From Pseudomonas sp. G.S.17 (lineage in GTDB: Bacteria; Pseudomonadota; Gammaproteobacteria; Pseudomonadales; Pseudomonadaceae), in the NCBI RefSeq assembly GCF_038096165.1, contig NZ_CP151076.1:2539501-2603500 (forward strand): a DNA stretch of 64,000 nt, in the 5' to 3' direction. The notes beneath the pieces were generated by a model. The model saw only the letters and a list, made by a program, of their open reading frames with translations. It was not told where the DNA came from and ran no database searches. The position numbers and the translations under genes are program-made. This document shows positions 38,097 through 47,578 of the stretch, in pieces (within the stretch, counting starts at the first letter, position 1; every line of letters begins with the position of its first letter).

Positions 38097-38861
38097 ATGA
38101 CTGTGAGCACCACGTTAAGGGTTGCGCTGATTACCGGCGCGGGAAGCGGCATCGGTCGCGCAGTGGCGTTGGGGTTGCTGGAAGATGGCTTCAGCCTGGT
38201 ATTGGCCGGACGGCGACAGGAGCCGCTGGATGAACTGGTTGCCGTTGCTATCGAGGCGGGCGGCAGCGCCATTGCGGTGTCGACCGACGTCCGTGATCCA
38301 TCGAGCGTCGATGGCTTGTTCAACAGAATCGAAGCCGTGTATGGCCGACTGGACGTGGTCTTCAACAATGCCGGGGTCGGTGCCCAGGCGATACCGGTGG
38401 ACGAGCTGGCAGTCGAGCAGTGGCTGAATGTGATCAACACCAACGTGACGGGGGTTTACCTGTGTGCGCGAGCGGCATTCGGCCTGATGCGCAGGCAGAC
38501 GCCGCAGGGTGGCCGGATCATCAACAACGGCTCGATCTCTGCCCACACGCCGCGCCCGTTCAGCTCGCCTTATACCGCCAGCAAACACGCGGTGTCCGGG
38601 CTGACCAAAACCCTGGCGCTGGATGGACGCGAGTTCAATATCGCCTGCAGCCAGATCGACATCGGCAATGCCTTGACCGAGTTGTCGGCACGCATGACCA
38701 CCGGTGTCCGCCAGGCCAACGGGCAAACTGCAGTGGAACCGATGATGGATGTCAAACACGTGGCGGATGCCGTGCGTTACATGGCGGGTTTACCGCTGTC
38801 TACCAACGTGCTGAACATGACAGTCATGGCCACCAACATGCCGTTCGTGGGCCGGGGTTGA
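38097..38861 (+). CDS. SDR-family oxidoreductase
   Basis: A 254-residue classical short-chain dehydrogenase. Cofactor motif [17 protein letters not shown] near the N-terminus, NNAG in [11 protein letters not shown], catalytic Ser in [13 protein letters not shown] and the Tyr-x-x-x-Lys pair in [16 protein letters not shown]. An Arg-Arg after the second strand (AGRRQ) suggests NADP(H). Substrate unknown. ATG 38097 follows AAAGGAAAAC; an earlier opening at 38058 lacks a ribosome site. Divergent from the quinone reductase-like gene. Confidence 0.93.
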   Translation: MTVSTTLRVALITGAGSGIGRAVALGLLEDGFSLVLAGRRQEPLDELVAVAIEAGGSAIAVSTDVRDPSSVDGLFNRIEAVYGRLDVVFNNAGVGAQAIPVDELAVEQWLNVINTNVTGVYLCARAAFGLMRRQTPQGGRIINNGSISAHTPRPFSSPYTASKHAVSGLTKTLALDGREFNIACSQIDIGNALTELSARMTTGVRQANGQTAVEPMMDVKHVADAVRYMAGLPLSTNVLNMTVMATNMPFVGRG

Positions 38862-38870
38862 GCGCCAGCG

Positions 38871-39155
38871 TCAGAGGTTCTGGCTGCTGACGATCATGGC
38901 CTGGGCGATGTTCTCTTTCTGTTGTTCGGTGAAACCGTCCCAGACGTTGACCTTGGCGTAGTAACCCAGGCCAGCCAGCGTGTAGAGGCTCAAGGTGAAG
39001 ACGATGAAGATCGAAACGAAGGTCCAGCGGCCGCCGTCGCTCTCATCACGGGACGAGAAGTTCTGTGAGTAATTGTCGTCGCCATTACGCGAAACCGCGC
39101 TGGAAGCCAGACGTTTGAACCATTGGAACAGGTGAACTACTACAAGACGCAGCAT
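38871..39155 (-). CDS. Small membrane protein, unknown
   Basis: A 94-residue protein with a helical N-terminus (LRLVVVHLFQWFKRL), a polar middle and one membrane segment (FVSIFIVFTLSLYTLAGLGY). The short tail ends AQAMIVSSQNL. ATG 39155 has GAGG nine bases upstream; an opening at 39236 adds residues coded by non-conserved-looking sequence. Function not recognised. It converges with the SDR gene 9 bases away. Confidence 0.65.
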   Translation of the reverse strand: MLRLVVVHLFQWFKRLASSAVSRNGDDNYSQNFSSRDESDGGRWTFVSIFIVFTLSLYTLAGLGYYAKVNVWDGFTEQQKENIAQAMIVSSQNL

Positions 39156-39262
39156 GGGGATTAGCCTCAAGGTTGAAAAAAACTGGAGCCTGGCGCGACG
39201 CTGCGCCAGGTTCGGAATCTGTGCTTCAGGCCTCACAACGTGGGTTGTCGAATGCCGGAAAC

Positions 39263-39295
39263 GAAAAAAGCCCGTCTAGGACGGGCTTTCTTTTT
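39263..39295. terminator. Rho-independent terminator, bidirectional type
   Basis: GCCCGTC-TAG-GACGGGC forms a 7-bp stem at 39270-39286, flanked by AAAAAA on the left and TTTCTTTTT on the right. It could stop transcripts on either strand; no gene ends immediately beside it. Confidence 0.75.
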
Positions 39296-39494
39296 ATGAT
39301 TCTGGTCAAGTCGCCGGGATTCGAATTCGCTGACAATTTCTGTCGTTGATGTTCGTTTCCGCATCCGCTTGCCGGTATGGAAACATTTTAGAACAAATCA
39401 TTTTTCGCGCCTAGGGCTGACTGGCAGTCATCAGACAACTGGTGCCTTGTAAGCGTGTGGCATTTTGTCGCGCGGGAGCGGCTCTGCTGACATT

Positions 39495-39688
39495 GTGGGA
39501 ATTCATTCGCGAAAATCTGCCAGGCGCTGCAGATGTGTTGTCTGTGCCGATGCCTTCCCGGATGAATCCGGTCCCACGGGATGACCGCATTCCCCCTGTG
39601 GGAGCGAATTCATTCGCGAAGAGGCCGGGACAGGCTCAGACTATCTCGCTGACTGCACCGACGTCCTCCCGGATGAATCCGGTCCTAC
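39495..39688. repeat. Two tandem REPINs
   Basis: First REPIN 39495-39577, second 39598-39688, 20 bases apart. Each has a GTGGGA...ATTCATTCGCGAA repeat facing CCGGATGAATCCGG. In the second copy the first hairpin is the perfect palindrome GCGAAT-TC-ATTCGC; the first copy has lost GCGA from one arm. Ends read CCCAC and CCTAC, the usual REP tails. They fill most of the gap before the Gfo/Idh/MocA gene end. Confidence 0.88.
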
Positions 39689-39709
39689 AGGTTTCATTGT
39701 TTCAGTTCT

Positions 39710-40816
39710 TCACTCATTTGGCTCATCGGTATTGATGTACTTCGGCACCTTGGCCAATGGCAGGCGGCGGGCCTGTTCTACGCTGATGCCTGGCCGGTTC
39801 GGCAACGGGTCGAGTTTTTGCGGCTGACCGGTTTCCAGGCAACGCTCGATTGCCGCCAGTACCCGCACGTCGCGCCAGCCTTCGTCACCATCGGGTTCGG
39901 GCTCGCGATCCTGCAGGATGCAGTCCGAGAAATACTGGGTTTCCCCGCCAAACTGATCCACCACCGGATGATCATGTTCCTGAGTCTTGCCATTGATGAT
40001 GGAGCGATAGCTGATCGCCACGCCTTCACCAAAACCGAAGCATGGCGAAGCCTCGAATTCACCTTCGGTGCCGATCAACTGAAAGCGCTGGGTGCCGGGC
40101 AGACTGTAGCTGACGGTGAACTGCGCCAAGCGTTCTTCCGGGAAACGCAAGGTTACCGACACTGTGTCTGGTGTATTGATTTCCCGACCCGGCGTATGAA
40201 TCGCCACGGCGTGGACTTCCAGCGGTTCGGCGTCGAACAGATTACGCACGGCATTGATCGGGTAGGGGCCCATGTCTGCTGCGGGTCCGGCCCAGAAGCC
40301 GCTTTGCATACGATGATTCGAGGGCTTGGTGGTCTGCGCGAAGGTCGAGGTAAACAGGCGCGGTTCGCCGATTTCCCCGGCGCGGACGCGGCTGATCATC
40401 TCGACCGTGCCTGGCTCGAAATGAAGACGATAGGCAATCATCAGCTTGGCGCCCGAGCGCTTGGCGGCTTCGGTGATCGCCAGGCAGTCTTCCTCGCTGG
40501 TGGCCATGGGCTTTTCCAGAAGGACGTGGATTCCGGCTTCCAGCGCAGGAACGGCAAATTCGCGGTGGCGGAAATTGGGTGTCGCCAGATAGATGGCGTC
40601 GATTTCACCTGACTTGAGCAGGGTGTCAAATTCGTCGTAGTGATAGCTTTTCAGATCATAGAGTTCGGCCAGTTCATCAGCCTTGACCGGGTCGCCGGTA
40701 ACCAGCGCGGTCATCACCGAGTTGTCGGTCTGATCGACGCCAGGCATGAAGGCTCCTTGCGAAATCCAGCCTCCGGCTACGACTGCGTAACGGATTTTTC
40801 CCTGTGCATCTGGCAT
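39710..40816 (-). CDS. Gfo/Idh/MocA-family oxidoreductase
   Basis: A 368-residue NAD(P)-dependent sugar-type dehydrogenase. The Rossmann part shows RYAVVAGGWISQGAFMPGV and IDAIYLATPNFRHREFAVPA; the family lysine motif is HVLLEKPMATSEEDC. The second half is the beta-sheet substrate domain (YPINAVRNLFDAEPLEVHAV). The first glycine motif is GGWISQ rather than GxGxxG, a common variation. Substrate unknown. It is divergent from the acetoin-region SDR gene, and the AcoR-type palindrome between them might affect both. Confidence 0.88.
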   Translation of the reverse strand: MPDAQGKIRYAVVAGGWISQGAFMPGVDQTDNSVMTALVTGDPVKADELAELYDLKSYHYDEFDTLLKSGEIDAIYLATPNFRHREFAVPALEAGIHVLLEKPMATSEEDCLAITEAAKRSGAKLMIAYRLHFEPGTVEMISRVRAGEIGEPRLFTSTFAQTTKPSNHRMQSGFWAGPAADMGPYPINAVRNLFDAEPLEVHAVAIHTPGREINTPDTVSVTLRFPEERLAQFTVSYSLPGTQRFQLIGTEGEFEASPCFGFGEGVAISYRSIINGKTQEHDHPVVDQFGGETQYFSDCILQDREPEPDGDEGWRDVRVLAAIERCLETGQPQKLDPLPNRPGISVEQARRLPLAKVPKYINTDEPNE

Positions 40817-40939
40817 TGATGAGGTCTCCAGAATCGCCCGGCGGTTTGCCCGACGCTTATAGAGTCGGCACGCGCCACGCCCGTAAGTTCAAATCAATTA
40901 ACCCATGGCGGCGGTTCTTGAGACATTGCCGGGCACGGC

Positions 40940-40956
40940 TGAGACGTTGCGTCTCA
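40940..40956. promoter_or_regulatory. AcoR-type palindrome upstream of SDR gene
   Basis: TGAGACGTTGCGTCTCA, perfect 7-bp arms around a 3-base centre, matching the sequence pattern at the acoA promoter (43828). A further half site, TGAGACATTG, lies at 40918-40927. Together they imply that AcoR also activates the SDR gene 88 bases downstream. No -24/-12 promoter with correct spacing could be seen here. Confidence 0.7.
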
Positions 40957-41043
40957 TCGAACTGGTTGATTGCAGCGTCGCTCGACGCGCTCCGGAAGAT
41001 CTCTCATACAAAGTGTTCTATTCCATAAAAAGAGGGGACCGCT

Positions 41044-41823
41044 ATGAGTATCGACGGAAAAGTCGCGCTGGTAACAGGTGCTGGCCAGGGCATTGGCAGG
41101 GCCATCGCCTTGCGTCTTGCTCGCGATGGCGCCGATGTCGCGCTGATTGATATCAATGCGAGCAAGATCAATCAGGTTGCTGCAGAAATCGCCGAGTTGG
41201 GACGTAAAGCCACGGTGTTCGTCGCTGACGTTTCACAGCTGGATCAAGTCGTTGCCGCCGTTGAACATACGTACAGCACGCTTGGCGGCTTCGACATCAT
41301 CGTCAACAACGCGGGCGTGGCTCAGGTCGAATCTCTGCTGGAAGTGACACCCGAGCAAGTCGACCGGATTCTTCGGATCAATGTGCAGGGCGTGCTCTGG
41401 GGAATCCAGGCAGCGGGCAAGAAGTTCAAGTCCCTCGGACAGCGCGGCAAGATTATCAACGCCTGTTCTATCGCAGGCCATGAAGCCTTTGCGCTGCTGG
41501 GTGTGTACTCCGCGACCAAGTTCGCGGTCCGGGCCTTGACCCAGGCGGCCGCGAAGGAGCTGGCGAGCGATGGCATCACCGTCAACGCCTATTGCCCCGG
41601 CGTGGTGGGCACTGATATGTGGGTCGAGATTGACCAGCGCATGGCCGACATCACCGGTGCCGAAGTCGGCGCCACCTACAAGAAGTACGTGGAAGGCATT
41701 GCCTTGGGGCGTGCAGAAACCCCGGATGATGTGGCGGGTTTCGTGTCCTACCTGGCCAGTCCCGATGCGGACTACATGACCGGCCAGGCACCGCTGATCG
41801 ATGGCGGCATGGTGTATCGCTAG
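41044..41823 (+). CDS. budC: Acetoin/diacetyl reductase or butanediol dehydrogenase (SDR)
   Basis: A 259-residue SDR closely resembling BudC-type acetoin reductases. Cofactor motif [16 protein letters not shown]; Asp in ALIDINAS favours NAD(H); NNAG in [10 protein letters not shown]; active Ser in [11 protein letters not shown] and [13 protein letters not shown] as Tyr-x-x-x-Lys. The C-terminal [20 protein letters not shown] is typical of meso-2,3-butanediol/diacetyl reductases. It would convert butanediol to acetoin, feeding AcoABC. GAGGGG lies 8 bases before the ATG. Context with acoR and the palindromes supports the assignment; the exact stereospecificity cannot be read. Confidence 0.88.
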   Translation: MSIDGKVALVTGAGQGIGRAIALRLARDGADVALIDINASKINQVAAEIAELGRKATVFVADVSQLDQVVAAVEHTYSTLGGFDIIVNNAGVAQVESLLEVTPEQVDRILRINVQGVLWGIQAAGKKFKSLGQRGKIINACSIAGHEAFALLGVYSATKFAVRALTQAAAKELASDGITVNAYCPGVVGTDMWVEIDQRMADITGAEVGATYKKYVEGIALGRAETPDDVAGFVSYLASPDADYMTGQAPLIDGGMVYR

Positions 41824-43736
41824 AGGCTGCGAACCTCGACTGACTGATTGCGATGCTGCATACGCGGCATCTCGATCCCATGTTGATTCACGCGGCGGTA
41901 CAGCGTAGCCCGGGAGATGCCCAGCGCCTGGGCGGTTTCCCGTGGTTGCCAGCGGTGACGAATCAATGCGTCCAGCAACAGCTGCCGCTGCGGGCTGATC
42001 GCTTGCTGCGCGGTATGAGCAGTCGGGGATGTTTCATCGCGCAGCTCCGGCGGCAAGTCGCTGACCTGGATCGTCGCCCCGTCGCATACGGCGCACGCGT
42101 AGCGCAGCACGTGACGCAGCTGGCGGATATTGCCCGGCCAGCCATGGCTGAGCAGCCGTTCCAGAGTCGCCGCGCTCAAGCCAACGGGTAGGCTGGCATG
42201 CAGGTTTTCCTCGGCGAGCAACTGGTTGATCAAAGCCAGACGGTCGCTGCGCTCACGCAGCGGTGGCAGCTGGAAGCGCGCACCACCGAGACGGAAATAC
42301 AGGTCTTCGCGAAATTGCGCGCTGCGCACCATGGCGCTGAGATCGCGGTGTGTTGCGCAGATCACCTGAATGTCCACGCGCTGTCGACGCGATGCGCCAA
42401 GCGGTGCGACCTCACCTTCAGCCAGCACGCGCAGCAATCGGGTTTGCAAGGCCAGCGGCATGTCACCGATTTCATCGAGGAACAGCGTGCCGCCGTCGGC
42501 TTGCAGCAACAATCCCTTCATGCCCTTGCTGGACGCACCGGTAAATGCGCCTGGGGTATAGCCGAACAATTCGCTCTCGATCAGGCTTTCGGGAATCGCT
42601 GCGCAGTTCAGGGCAATGAACGGCCCGCTTTTACGCGCGCTGTGATCGTGAACCTGGCGGGCGAAGACATCCTTGCCGGTGCCGGTTTCGCCCTGAATCA
42701 GGATGGGCAAGTCACGATCCTTGACGCGCACCGCCAGACGCAGGTTATCCACCATGCGCGGGTCCGGCCGGTTGTGATCATCGGCCTCGCACGTCAATGT
42801 CCGGGTTCTGGGTCTGATGCGTGGCGCACTGACGCGAACCTGAAGGGCTTCCGCGCCTGCCTGCCAGTTCAGCACTTGAGGCGCCTCATCGACGGCATGG
42901 CGCAACGCGTCGAGATCGAATACCTCACTGATGTGCTCCGGTAACCGACCAAAGCGCAGCCGCAGGGCCTGACGCGCCTTGCTGTTGATGCCGTGCAGGC
43001 GGCCGTCACGATCCCAGGCCAATAGCAGGTCCGGCTGGCTGTCGACATAACCCTGGGTACTGTGCGCTTGCAGGACCCAATGACCCTGGGCGCTGTGCAT
43101 GAAGAACGCGTTCTCGATGGACCGTGCACTCAGCGCGACCATTTGCCGGATCAGATGCTGGCTGCGGCGGTCATCGGGGGATTGCACGGCGGACGCATCC
43201 ACAACGCCGAGCAGTTCACCCTGCGGATCGAAAACCGGTGCGGCCGAGCAGGTCAGGCCGATGAAGGCCGCGCGGAAGTGGTCGCTTTTATGCACGGTCA
43301 CCGGCGCCTTGCTGGTCAGTACCGTGGCCACGCCGCAGGTGCCTTCTTCCGCTTCCGACCAGCAGGTGCCCAGATACAGACCGGCTTTGCGGCAATCACT
43401 GCGAATCCCGGGATCTACCCGATGGTCAATGGTCTGGCCCAGGGCATCGGTGAGCAGCACACAATAATCGGCATGTCGCACGCGGGCATGCAGCTGCGCG
43501 ACTTCTTCGCTGGCCACCCGCAAGAACAGATCAGCCCGTTCGCGACATTCCTTGAGCAGGGTAGTGGAGAGGATGCGTGGGCCCTGAAGCGAGCCGGGGT
43601 CAAGATGGTGTTGCTCCAGGGAGCGCCGCCAGGAATCAAAAATCAACGGTGGCACCGGCACTTGGGGAAGGCGGCCTGCGTTTTTGACCATGCGACTGAC
43701 GCAGTCGACATGGGCTCTGGAGTTCGCGGCGAGCAT
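41820..43736 (-). CDS. acoR: AcoR, sigma-54 activator of acetoin catabolism
   Basis: A 638-residue enhancer-binding protein. N-terminal GAF-type sensor (~80-300; [18 protein letters not shown]). The AAA+ domain (~320-560) has Walker [16 protein letters not shown], the sigma-54 contact loop [13 protein letters not shown] and Walker [13 protein letters not shown]. The C-terminal Fis-type helix-turn-helix is [19 protein letters not shown]. AcoR proteins respond to acetoin and drive acoABC with RNA polymerase-sigma-54. It is divergent from acoA, with three binding-type palindromes between, and its stop overlaps the convergent SDR gene end by four bases. Confidence 0.95.
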   Translation of the reverse strand: MLAANSRAHVDCVSRMVKNAGRLPQVPVPPLIFDSWRRSLEQHHLDPGSLQGPRILSTTLLKECRERADLFLRVASEEVAQLHARVRHADYCVLLTDALGQTIDHRVDPGIRSDCRKAGLYLGTCWSEAEEGTCGVATVLTSKAPVTVHKSDHFRAAFIGLTCSAAPVFDPQGELLGVVDASAVQSPDDRRSQHLIRQMVALSARSIENAFFMHSAQGHWVLQAHSTQGYVDSQPDLLLAWDRDGRLHGINSKARQALRLRFGRLPEHISEVFDLDALRHAVDEAPQVLNWQAGAEALQVRVSAPRIRPRTRTLTCEADDHNRPDPRMVDNLRLAVRVKDRDLPILIQGETGTGKDVFARQVHDHSARKSGPFIALNCAAIPESLIESELFGYTPGAFTGASSKGMKGLLLQADGGTLFLDEIGDMPLALQTRLLRVLAEGEVAPLGASRRQRVDIQVICATHRDLSAMVRSAQFREDLYFRLGGARFQLPPLRERSDRLALINQLLAEENLHASLPVGLSAATLERLLSHGWPGNIRQLRHVLRYACAVCDGATIQVSDLPPELRDETSPTAHTAQQAISPQRQLLLDALIRHRWQPRETAQALGISRATLYRRVNQHGIEMPRMQHRNQSVEVRSL

Positions 43737-43827
43737 AGGGCCTCCGGTTCTCGATCATTGTTGTTATAGCGGCTATTAGGCGCTCAACCCCTGGCTGCGA
43801 CAAGTCGGGAACTCTGCCGCCCATCGC

Positions 43828-43960
43828 TGAGACGCAGCGTCTCACGGTGGCAGCGATTATGAGGATACGCCGAGATGCAGCGTCTCATCCTGATCGGCCA
43901 ATCGTTGCTTTGCAACGCGGCTGGATCGCTCTGGCACGGGCCTTGAGACGCAAATGTCAC
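43828..43960. promoter_or_regulatory. Three AcoR-type upstream activating sites
   Basis: Site 1 at 43828-43844 is the perfect palindrome TGAGACGCAGCGTCTCA. Site 2 at 43871-43887, CGAGATGCAGCGTCTCA, keeps one arm. Site 3 at 43944-43960, TGAGACGCAAATGTCAC, keeps the other. Repeats of this kind upstream of a sigma-54 promoter are typical enhancer sites; their identity as AcoR sites follows from position between acoR and acoA. Confidence 0.75.
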
Positions 43961-43964
43961 GTGT

Positions 43965-43980
43965 TGGCCCCGTGTTTGCT
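43965..43980 (+). promoter_or_regulatory. Sigma-54 (-24/-12) promoter of acoABC
   Basis: TGGCCCCGTGTTTGCT has GG and GC at the exact sigma-54 spacing, with the TTGCT of the -12 element intact. It lies about 62 bases before the acoA start, downstream of the enhancer sites. A second look-alike, TGGCACGGGCCTTGAG at 43932, has the better -24 but lacks the -12 GC. Confidence 0.7.
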
Positions 43981-44041
43981 CCGCTCATGGCGCTGGAATC
44001 ATCCGGCGTCCGAGTGTCGAGACAACCTGGAGAACAACAAT

Positions 44042-45019
44042 ATGTCCACCCACCTGTCCACCGATCAGCTGCTGCACGCCTACAAAGTGATGCGCACCAT
44101 CCGGGATTTCGAAGAGCGTCTGCACGTAGAGTTCGCCACCGGCGAGATTCCCGGTTTCGTGCATTTGTATGCCGGCGAAGAGGCCAGCGCGGCCGGGGTC
44201 ATGGCCCATCTCAGCGACGATGACTGCATCGCCTCCAATCATCGTGGTCATGGCCATTGCATCGCCAAAGGCGTGGATGTGTACGGGATGATGGCGGAAA
44301 TCTACGGCAAGAAAACCGGTGTCTGTGGCGGCAAGGGTGGCTCGATGCACATTGCCGATCTGGAGAAAGGCATGCTCGGGGCCAACGGTATCGTCGGAGC
44401 TGGCGCGCCCCTGGCCGCAGGCGCCGCCTTGGCTGCCAAGCTCAAGGGGACGCAAGGTGTTGCGGTGGCGTTCTTCGGTGATGGCGGTTCCAACGAAGGC
44501 GCGGTGTTCGAGGCGATGAACCTGGCCTCGATCATGAACCTGCCGTGCATTTTCGTTGCGGAGAACAATGGTTATGCCGAAGCCACGGCGTCCAACTGGT
44601 CGGTAGCCTGCAAGGACATCGCCGACCGCGCCATCGGCTTCGGGATGCCCGGTGTCACGGTCGATGGGTTTGATTTCTTCGCGGTACACGCCGCAGCGGG
44701 TGCTGCCATCGAACGCGCGAGGGCCGGGCAAGGGCCTTCCCTGGTGGAAGTGAAGCTGACCCGTTACTACGGCCATTTCGAAGGCGATGCCCAGACCTAT
44801 CGCGGACCGGACGAAGTCAAGAATCTGCGCGAAACCCATGATTGTCTTGAGCAGTTCAGTCAGCGCTGCATCGAGAACGGCTGGCTGGAAAGGGCACAGC
44901 TGACGGTGATCGATCAGGAGATCGAGCAATTGATCGAAGACGCGGTGCGTCTGGCCAAATCCGATCCAAAACCTCAACTGGCTGATCTGCTAAGTGATGT
45001 CTACGTGAGTTATCCGTGA
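44042..45019 (+). CDS. acoA: Acetoin dehydrogenase E1 alpha subunit
   Basis: A 325-residue thiamine-diphosphate enzyme subunit that, with AcoB, cleaves acetoin to acetaldehyde and an acetyl group. Typical motifs: MRTIRDFEERL, YAGEEASAAGVMAHL, the active region HRGHGHCIAKG, and the ThDP/Mg motif FFGDGGSNEGAVFEAMNLAS with AENN. ATG 44042 follows GGAGAACAACAAT; an opening at 43847 lies in the promoter region. First gene of acoABC, 56 bases before acoB. Confidence 0.96.
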   Translation: MSTHLSTDQLLHAYKVMRTIRDFEERLHVEFATGEIPGFVHLYAGEEASAAGVMAHLSDDDCIASNHRGHGHCIAKGVDVYGMMAEIYGKKTGVCGGKGGSMHIADLEKGMLGANGIVGAGAPLAAGAALAAKLKGTQGVAVAFFGDGGSNEGAVFEAMNLASIMNLPCIFVAENNGYAEATASNWSVACKDIADRAIGFGMPGVTVDGFDFFAVHAAAGAAIERARAGQGPSLVEVKLTRYYGHFEGDAQTYRGPDEVKNLRETHDCLEQFSQRCIENGWLERAQLTVIDQEIEQLIEDAVRLAKSDPKPQLADLLSDVYVSYP

Positions 45020-45075
45020 CCCGCTTTTGACCGTGCCTCCACGCACCTGAAAACAACAACAAAAGGACAACCATC

Positions 45076-46095
45076 ATGGCTCGAAAAATCACTTATCAGC
45101 AGGCAATCAACGAAGCCCTGGCCCAGGAAATGCGTCGCGATCCCAGCGTGTTCATCATTGGCGAAGACGTGGCCGGCGGCGCGGGCGCACCCGGCGAACA
45201 GGATGCCTGGGGCGGCGTGCTGGGTGTCACCAAAGGGTTGTATGCGCAGTTTCCCGGTCGGGTACTTGACGCGCCGCTGTCCGAAATAGGTTACGTCGGT
45301 GCCGCCGTGGGGGCGGCCACCCAAGGCATGCGTCCGGTATGCGAACTGATGTTTGTCGACTTTGCCGGGTGTTGCCTTGACCAGATCCTTAATCAAGCCG
45401 CCAAGTTTCGTTACATGTTCGGCGGCAAGGCCGTCACGCCGCTGGTGATCCGCACCATGGTGGGCGCAGGTTTGCGTGCCGCCGCTCAACATTCGCAGAT
45501 GCTCACTTCGCTGTGGACCCATATCCCCGGTTTGAAAGTGGTCTGCCCGTCATCGCCGTACGATGCCAAGGGGTTGCTGATTCAGGCGATTCGCGACAAC
45601 GATCCGGTGATTTTCTGCGAGCACAAGATGCTCTACGGCATGCAGGGTGAGGTGCCCGAAGAGCTTTACACCATCCCGTTCGGCGAGGCCAATTTCCTCC
45701 GCGAAGGCAGTGACGTGACCCTGGTCACCTATGGACGCATGGTGCATCTGGCCATGGAGGCCGCGGCCAACCTGGCGCGCCAGGGCATCGATTGCGAAGT
45801 GCTGGATTTGCGCACCACCAGCCCCATGGACGAGGACAGCATCCTCGAAAGCGTGGAAAAGACCGGCCGGCTGGTGGTGATCGATGAGGCCAATCCGCGC
45901 TGTTCCATGGCCACCGATATCAGTGCCATGGTTGCGCAAAAAGCCTTTGATTCCCTCAAGGCGCCCATCGAAATGGTCACCGCACCCCACACCCCGGTGC
46001 CTTTTTCCGATGCGCTGGAGGACATGTACATCCCGAACGCCGCAAAAATTGAAGCCGCAGTACGCAAGATCAGCGAGAAAAGGAGTGCCGCATGA
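45076..46095 (+). CDS. acoB: Acetoin dehydrogenase E1 beta subunit
   Basis: A 339-residue transketolase-like beta subunit. Conserved stretches: FIIGEDVAGGAGAPGEQDAW, APLSEIGYVGAAVGAATQGM, CELMFVDFAGCCLDQILNQA, VVCPSSPYDAKGLLIQAIRD and PHTPVPFSDALED. It completes the alpha2-beta2 E1. AAAAGGA precedes the ATG by 7 bases. Its stop overlaps acoC as ATGA, so the two are coupled. Confidence 0.97.
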   Translation: MARKITYQQAINEALAQEMRRDPSVFIIGEDVAGGAGAPGEQDAWGGVLGVTKGLYAQFPGRVLDAPLSEIGYVGAAVGAATQGMRPVCELMFVDFAGCCLDQILNQAAKFRYMFGGKAVTPLVIRTMVGAGLRAAAQHSQMLTSLWTHIPGLKVVCPSSPYDAKGLLIQAIRDNDPVIFCEHKMLYGMQGEVPEELYTIPFGEANFLREGSDVTLVTYGRMVHLAMEAAANLARQGIDCEVLDLRTTSPMDEDSILESVEKTGRLVVIDEANPRCSMATDISAMVAQKAFDSLKAPIEMVTAPHTPVPFSDALEDMYIPNAAKIEAAVRKISEKRSAA

Positions 46096-47198
46096 GCCAG
46101 ATTCATACCCTGACCATGCCCAAGTGGGGTTTGTCCATGACCGAAGGCCGGGTCGACACCTGGCTCAAGCAGGAAGGTGACCGGGTCGAGAAGGGCGATG
46201 AGTTGCTCGATGTCGAAACCGACAAGATCTCCAGCAGTGTGGAAACGCCGTTCTCCGGTGTACTCAAACGGGTATTGGCGCGTCCGGATGAGACCCTTTC
46301 GGTCGGGGCTCTTTTGGCGATCATCGTTGACGGTGAGGTCAGCGATGCCCAGATCGAGGAAGTCATCGAGCGTTTCCAGGCCGAATTCGTGCCCGCCACC
46401 GATGCCGCTGAATCATCAGGCCCGGCGGCGCAGAAAATCGAGCTGGAGGGTCGAACTTTGCGCTACTTCGATCTGGGCGAGGGTGGTACGCCGTTGGTGC
46501 TGATCCATGGTTTCGGTGGCGACCTGAACAACTGGTTGTTCAATCATCAGGCCCTGGCTACCGAACGGCGGGTCATCGCCCTGGACTTGCCCGGGCATGG
46601 CGAGTCTGGCAAGACCTTGCGCACCGGCGATCTGGATGAGTTGAGCCATAGCGTGCTGGCGCTGTTGGATCATCTGGATATCAACACGGTGCATCTGGCC
46701 GGGCATTCCATGGGCGGCGCAGTGGCGCTGAACATCGCTCGACTGGCGCCCCAGCGCGTGGCGAGCCAGATCCTGATCGCCAGTGCCGGCCTGGGCAGCG
46801 AGATCAACGGTGAGTATTTGCAGGGTTTCATCGACGCCAACAATCGCAACGCTCTCAGGCCACAGCTGGTGAAGTTGTTCAGCGATCCAGGGCTGGTCAA
46901 CCGGCAAATGCTTGAAGATATGCTCAAATTCAAGCGGCTTGAAGGCGTTGATAGTGCCTTGCGGCAGCTCGTGGGTCAGCTGTTCCCGGATGCACGACAG
47001 GCTGTCGGGCTACGTGCACAAGTGGAGCACAAGCCGAGCCTGGTGATCTGGGGCGCGGACGATGCAATTATCCCGGCCAGTCATGCGCAAGGGTTGGCGG
47101 CGCAGGTCGAAATCCTTCCGGCCCAGGGGCACATGGTGCAGATGGAAGCTGCCGAGCAGGTCAATCGCTTGATAGCGAGTTTTTTGAAAGGCCTGTAA
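46092..47198 (+). CDS. acoC: Acetoin dehydrogenase E2 (lipoyl plus alpha/beta hydrolase)
   Basis: A 368-residue hybrid. Residues 1 to ~80 are a lipoyl domain with the lipoylated lysine in DVETDKISSSVE. After a short linker, residues ~110-368 are an alpha/beta-hydrolase fold with LVLIHGFGGDLNNWLF, nucleophile elbow LAGHSMGGAVAL and a late histidine in LPAQGHMVQME. This replaces the catalytic core of normal E2 acyltransferases and is known for Pseudomonas AcoC, where it forms acetyl-CoA from acetyl-lipoamide. No E3 (lpd) follows, so a general E3 is probably shared. A hairpin follows the stop. Confidence 0.95.
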   Translation: MSQIHTLTMPKWGLSMTEGRVDTWLKQEGDRVEKGDELLDVETDKISSSVETPFSGVLKRVLARPDETLSVGALLAIIVDGEVSDAQIEEVIERFQAEFVPATDAAESSGPAAQKIELEGRTLRYFDLGEGGTPLVLIHGFGGDLNNWLFNHQALATERRVIALDLPGHGESGKTLRTGDLDELSHSVLALLDHLDINTVHLAGHSMGGAVALNIARLAPQRVASQILIASAGLGSEINGEYLQGFIDANNRNALRPQLVKLFSDPGLVNRQMLEDMLKFKRLEGVDSALRQLVGQLFPDARQAVGLRAQVEHKPSLVIWGADDAIIPASHAQGLAAQVEILPAQGHMVQMEAAEQVNRLIASFLKGL

Positions 47199-47578
47199 AA
47201 AGTGTGGCCCCGGTGCGATGAGCGCCGGGGCGTTCACCTTGCTGATTGTGCTGTGTCGGGTCTGAATCGGCGATGCAGGCGTATTGATGTCAATGTTTTG
47301 TAATACTTTCCTAAGTAAGAAAAATCCCGGCTCGTTGTAGGATCACGGCCCGTAATCAATTTCAGGATTGTATGAATACCGTTCAGGAGCCTCCCAGTCG
47401 CTCTGCTTTTGGCAACTTACGCCTAACTTCGAATTGCGCCCCGGTGCGCGAATCACCTCTTGCGAACATCCTGTTCCGTCCCTCGTCCCGGCTGACTTTT
47501 TTCATATCGTCCCAAGCGATTGAATGTCATGGACGTGCGCGATCATCCGACCTTTGCCTGCAAGTGAGCCAATAACCC
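47199..47578. other. Intergenic region after acoC
   Basis: A 380-base gap. It holds one GC-rich hairpin next to acoC and presumably the promoter of the TerC-type gene. Because TerC genes can follow manganese riboswitches, I looked for the yybP-ykoY core and did not find it. A 67-codon frame at 47372 has no family character. Confidence 0.5.
47207..47231 (+). terminator. Hairpin after acoC, weak terminator
   Basis: GCCCCGG and CCGGGGC form a perfect 7-bp stem with an 11-base loop, 8 bases after the acoC stop. There is no clear U-tract, so stopping may need Rho or be incomplete. Confidence 0.45.

Noticed and set aside
39301..39350. tRNA-like T-arm (GGGATTCGAATTC)
   Set aside because: No acceptor, D or anticodon arms can be drawn around it.
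43932..43947. TGGCACGGGCCTTGAG as the acoA sigma-54 promoter
   Set aside because: Lacks the GC of the -12 element; the site at 43965 has both elements at correct spacing.
47199..47578. yybP-ykoY manganese riboswitch before the TerC gene
   Set aside because: The conserved core could not be found in the leader.
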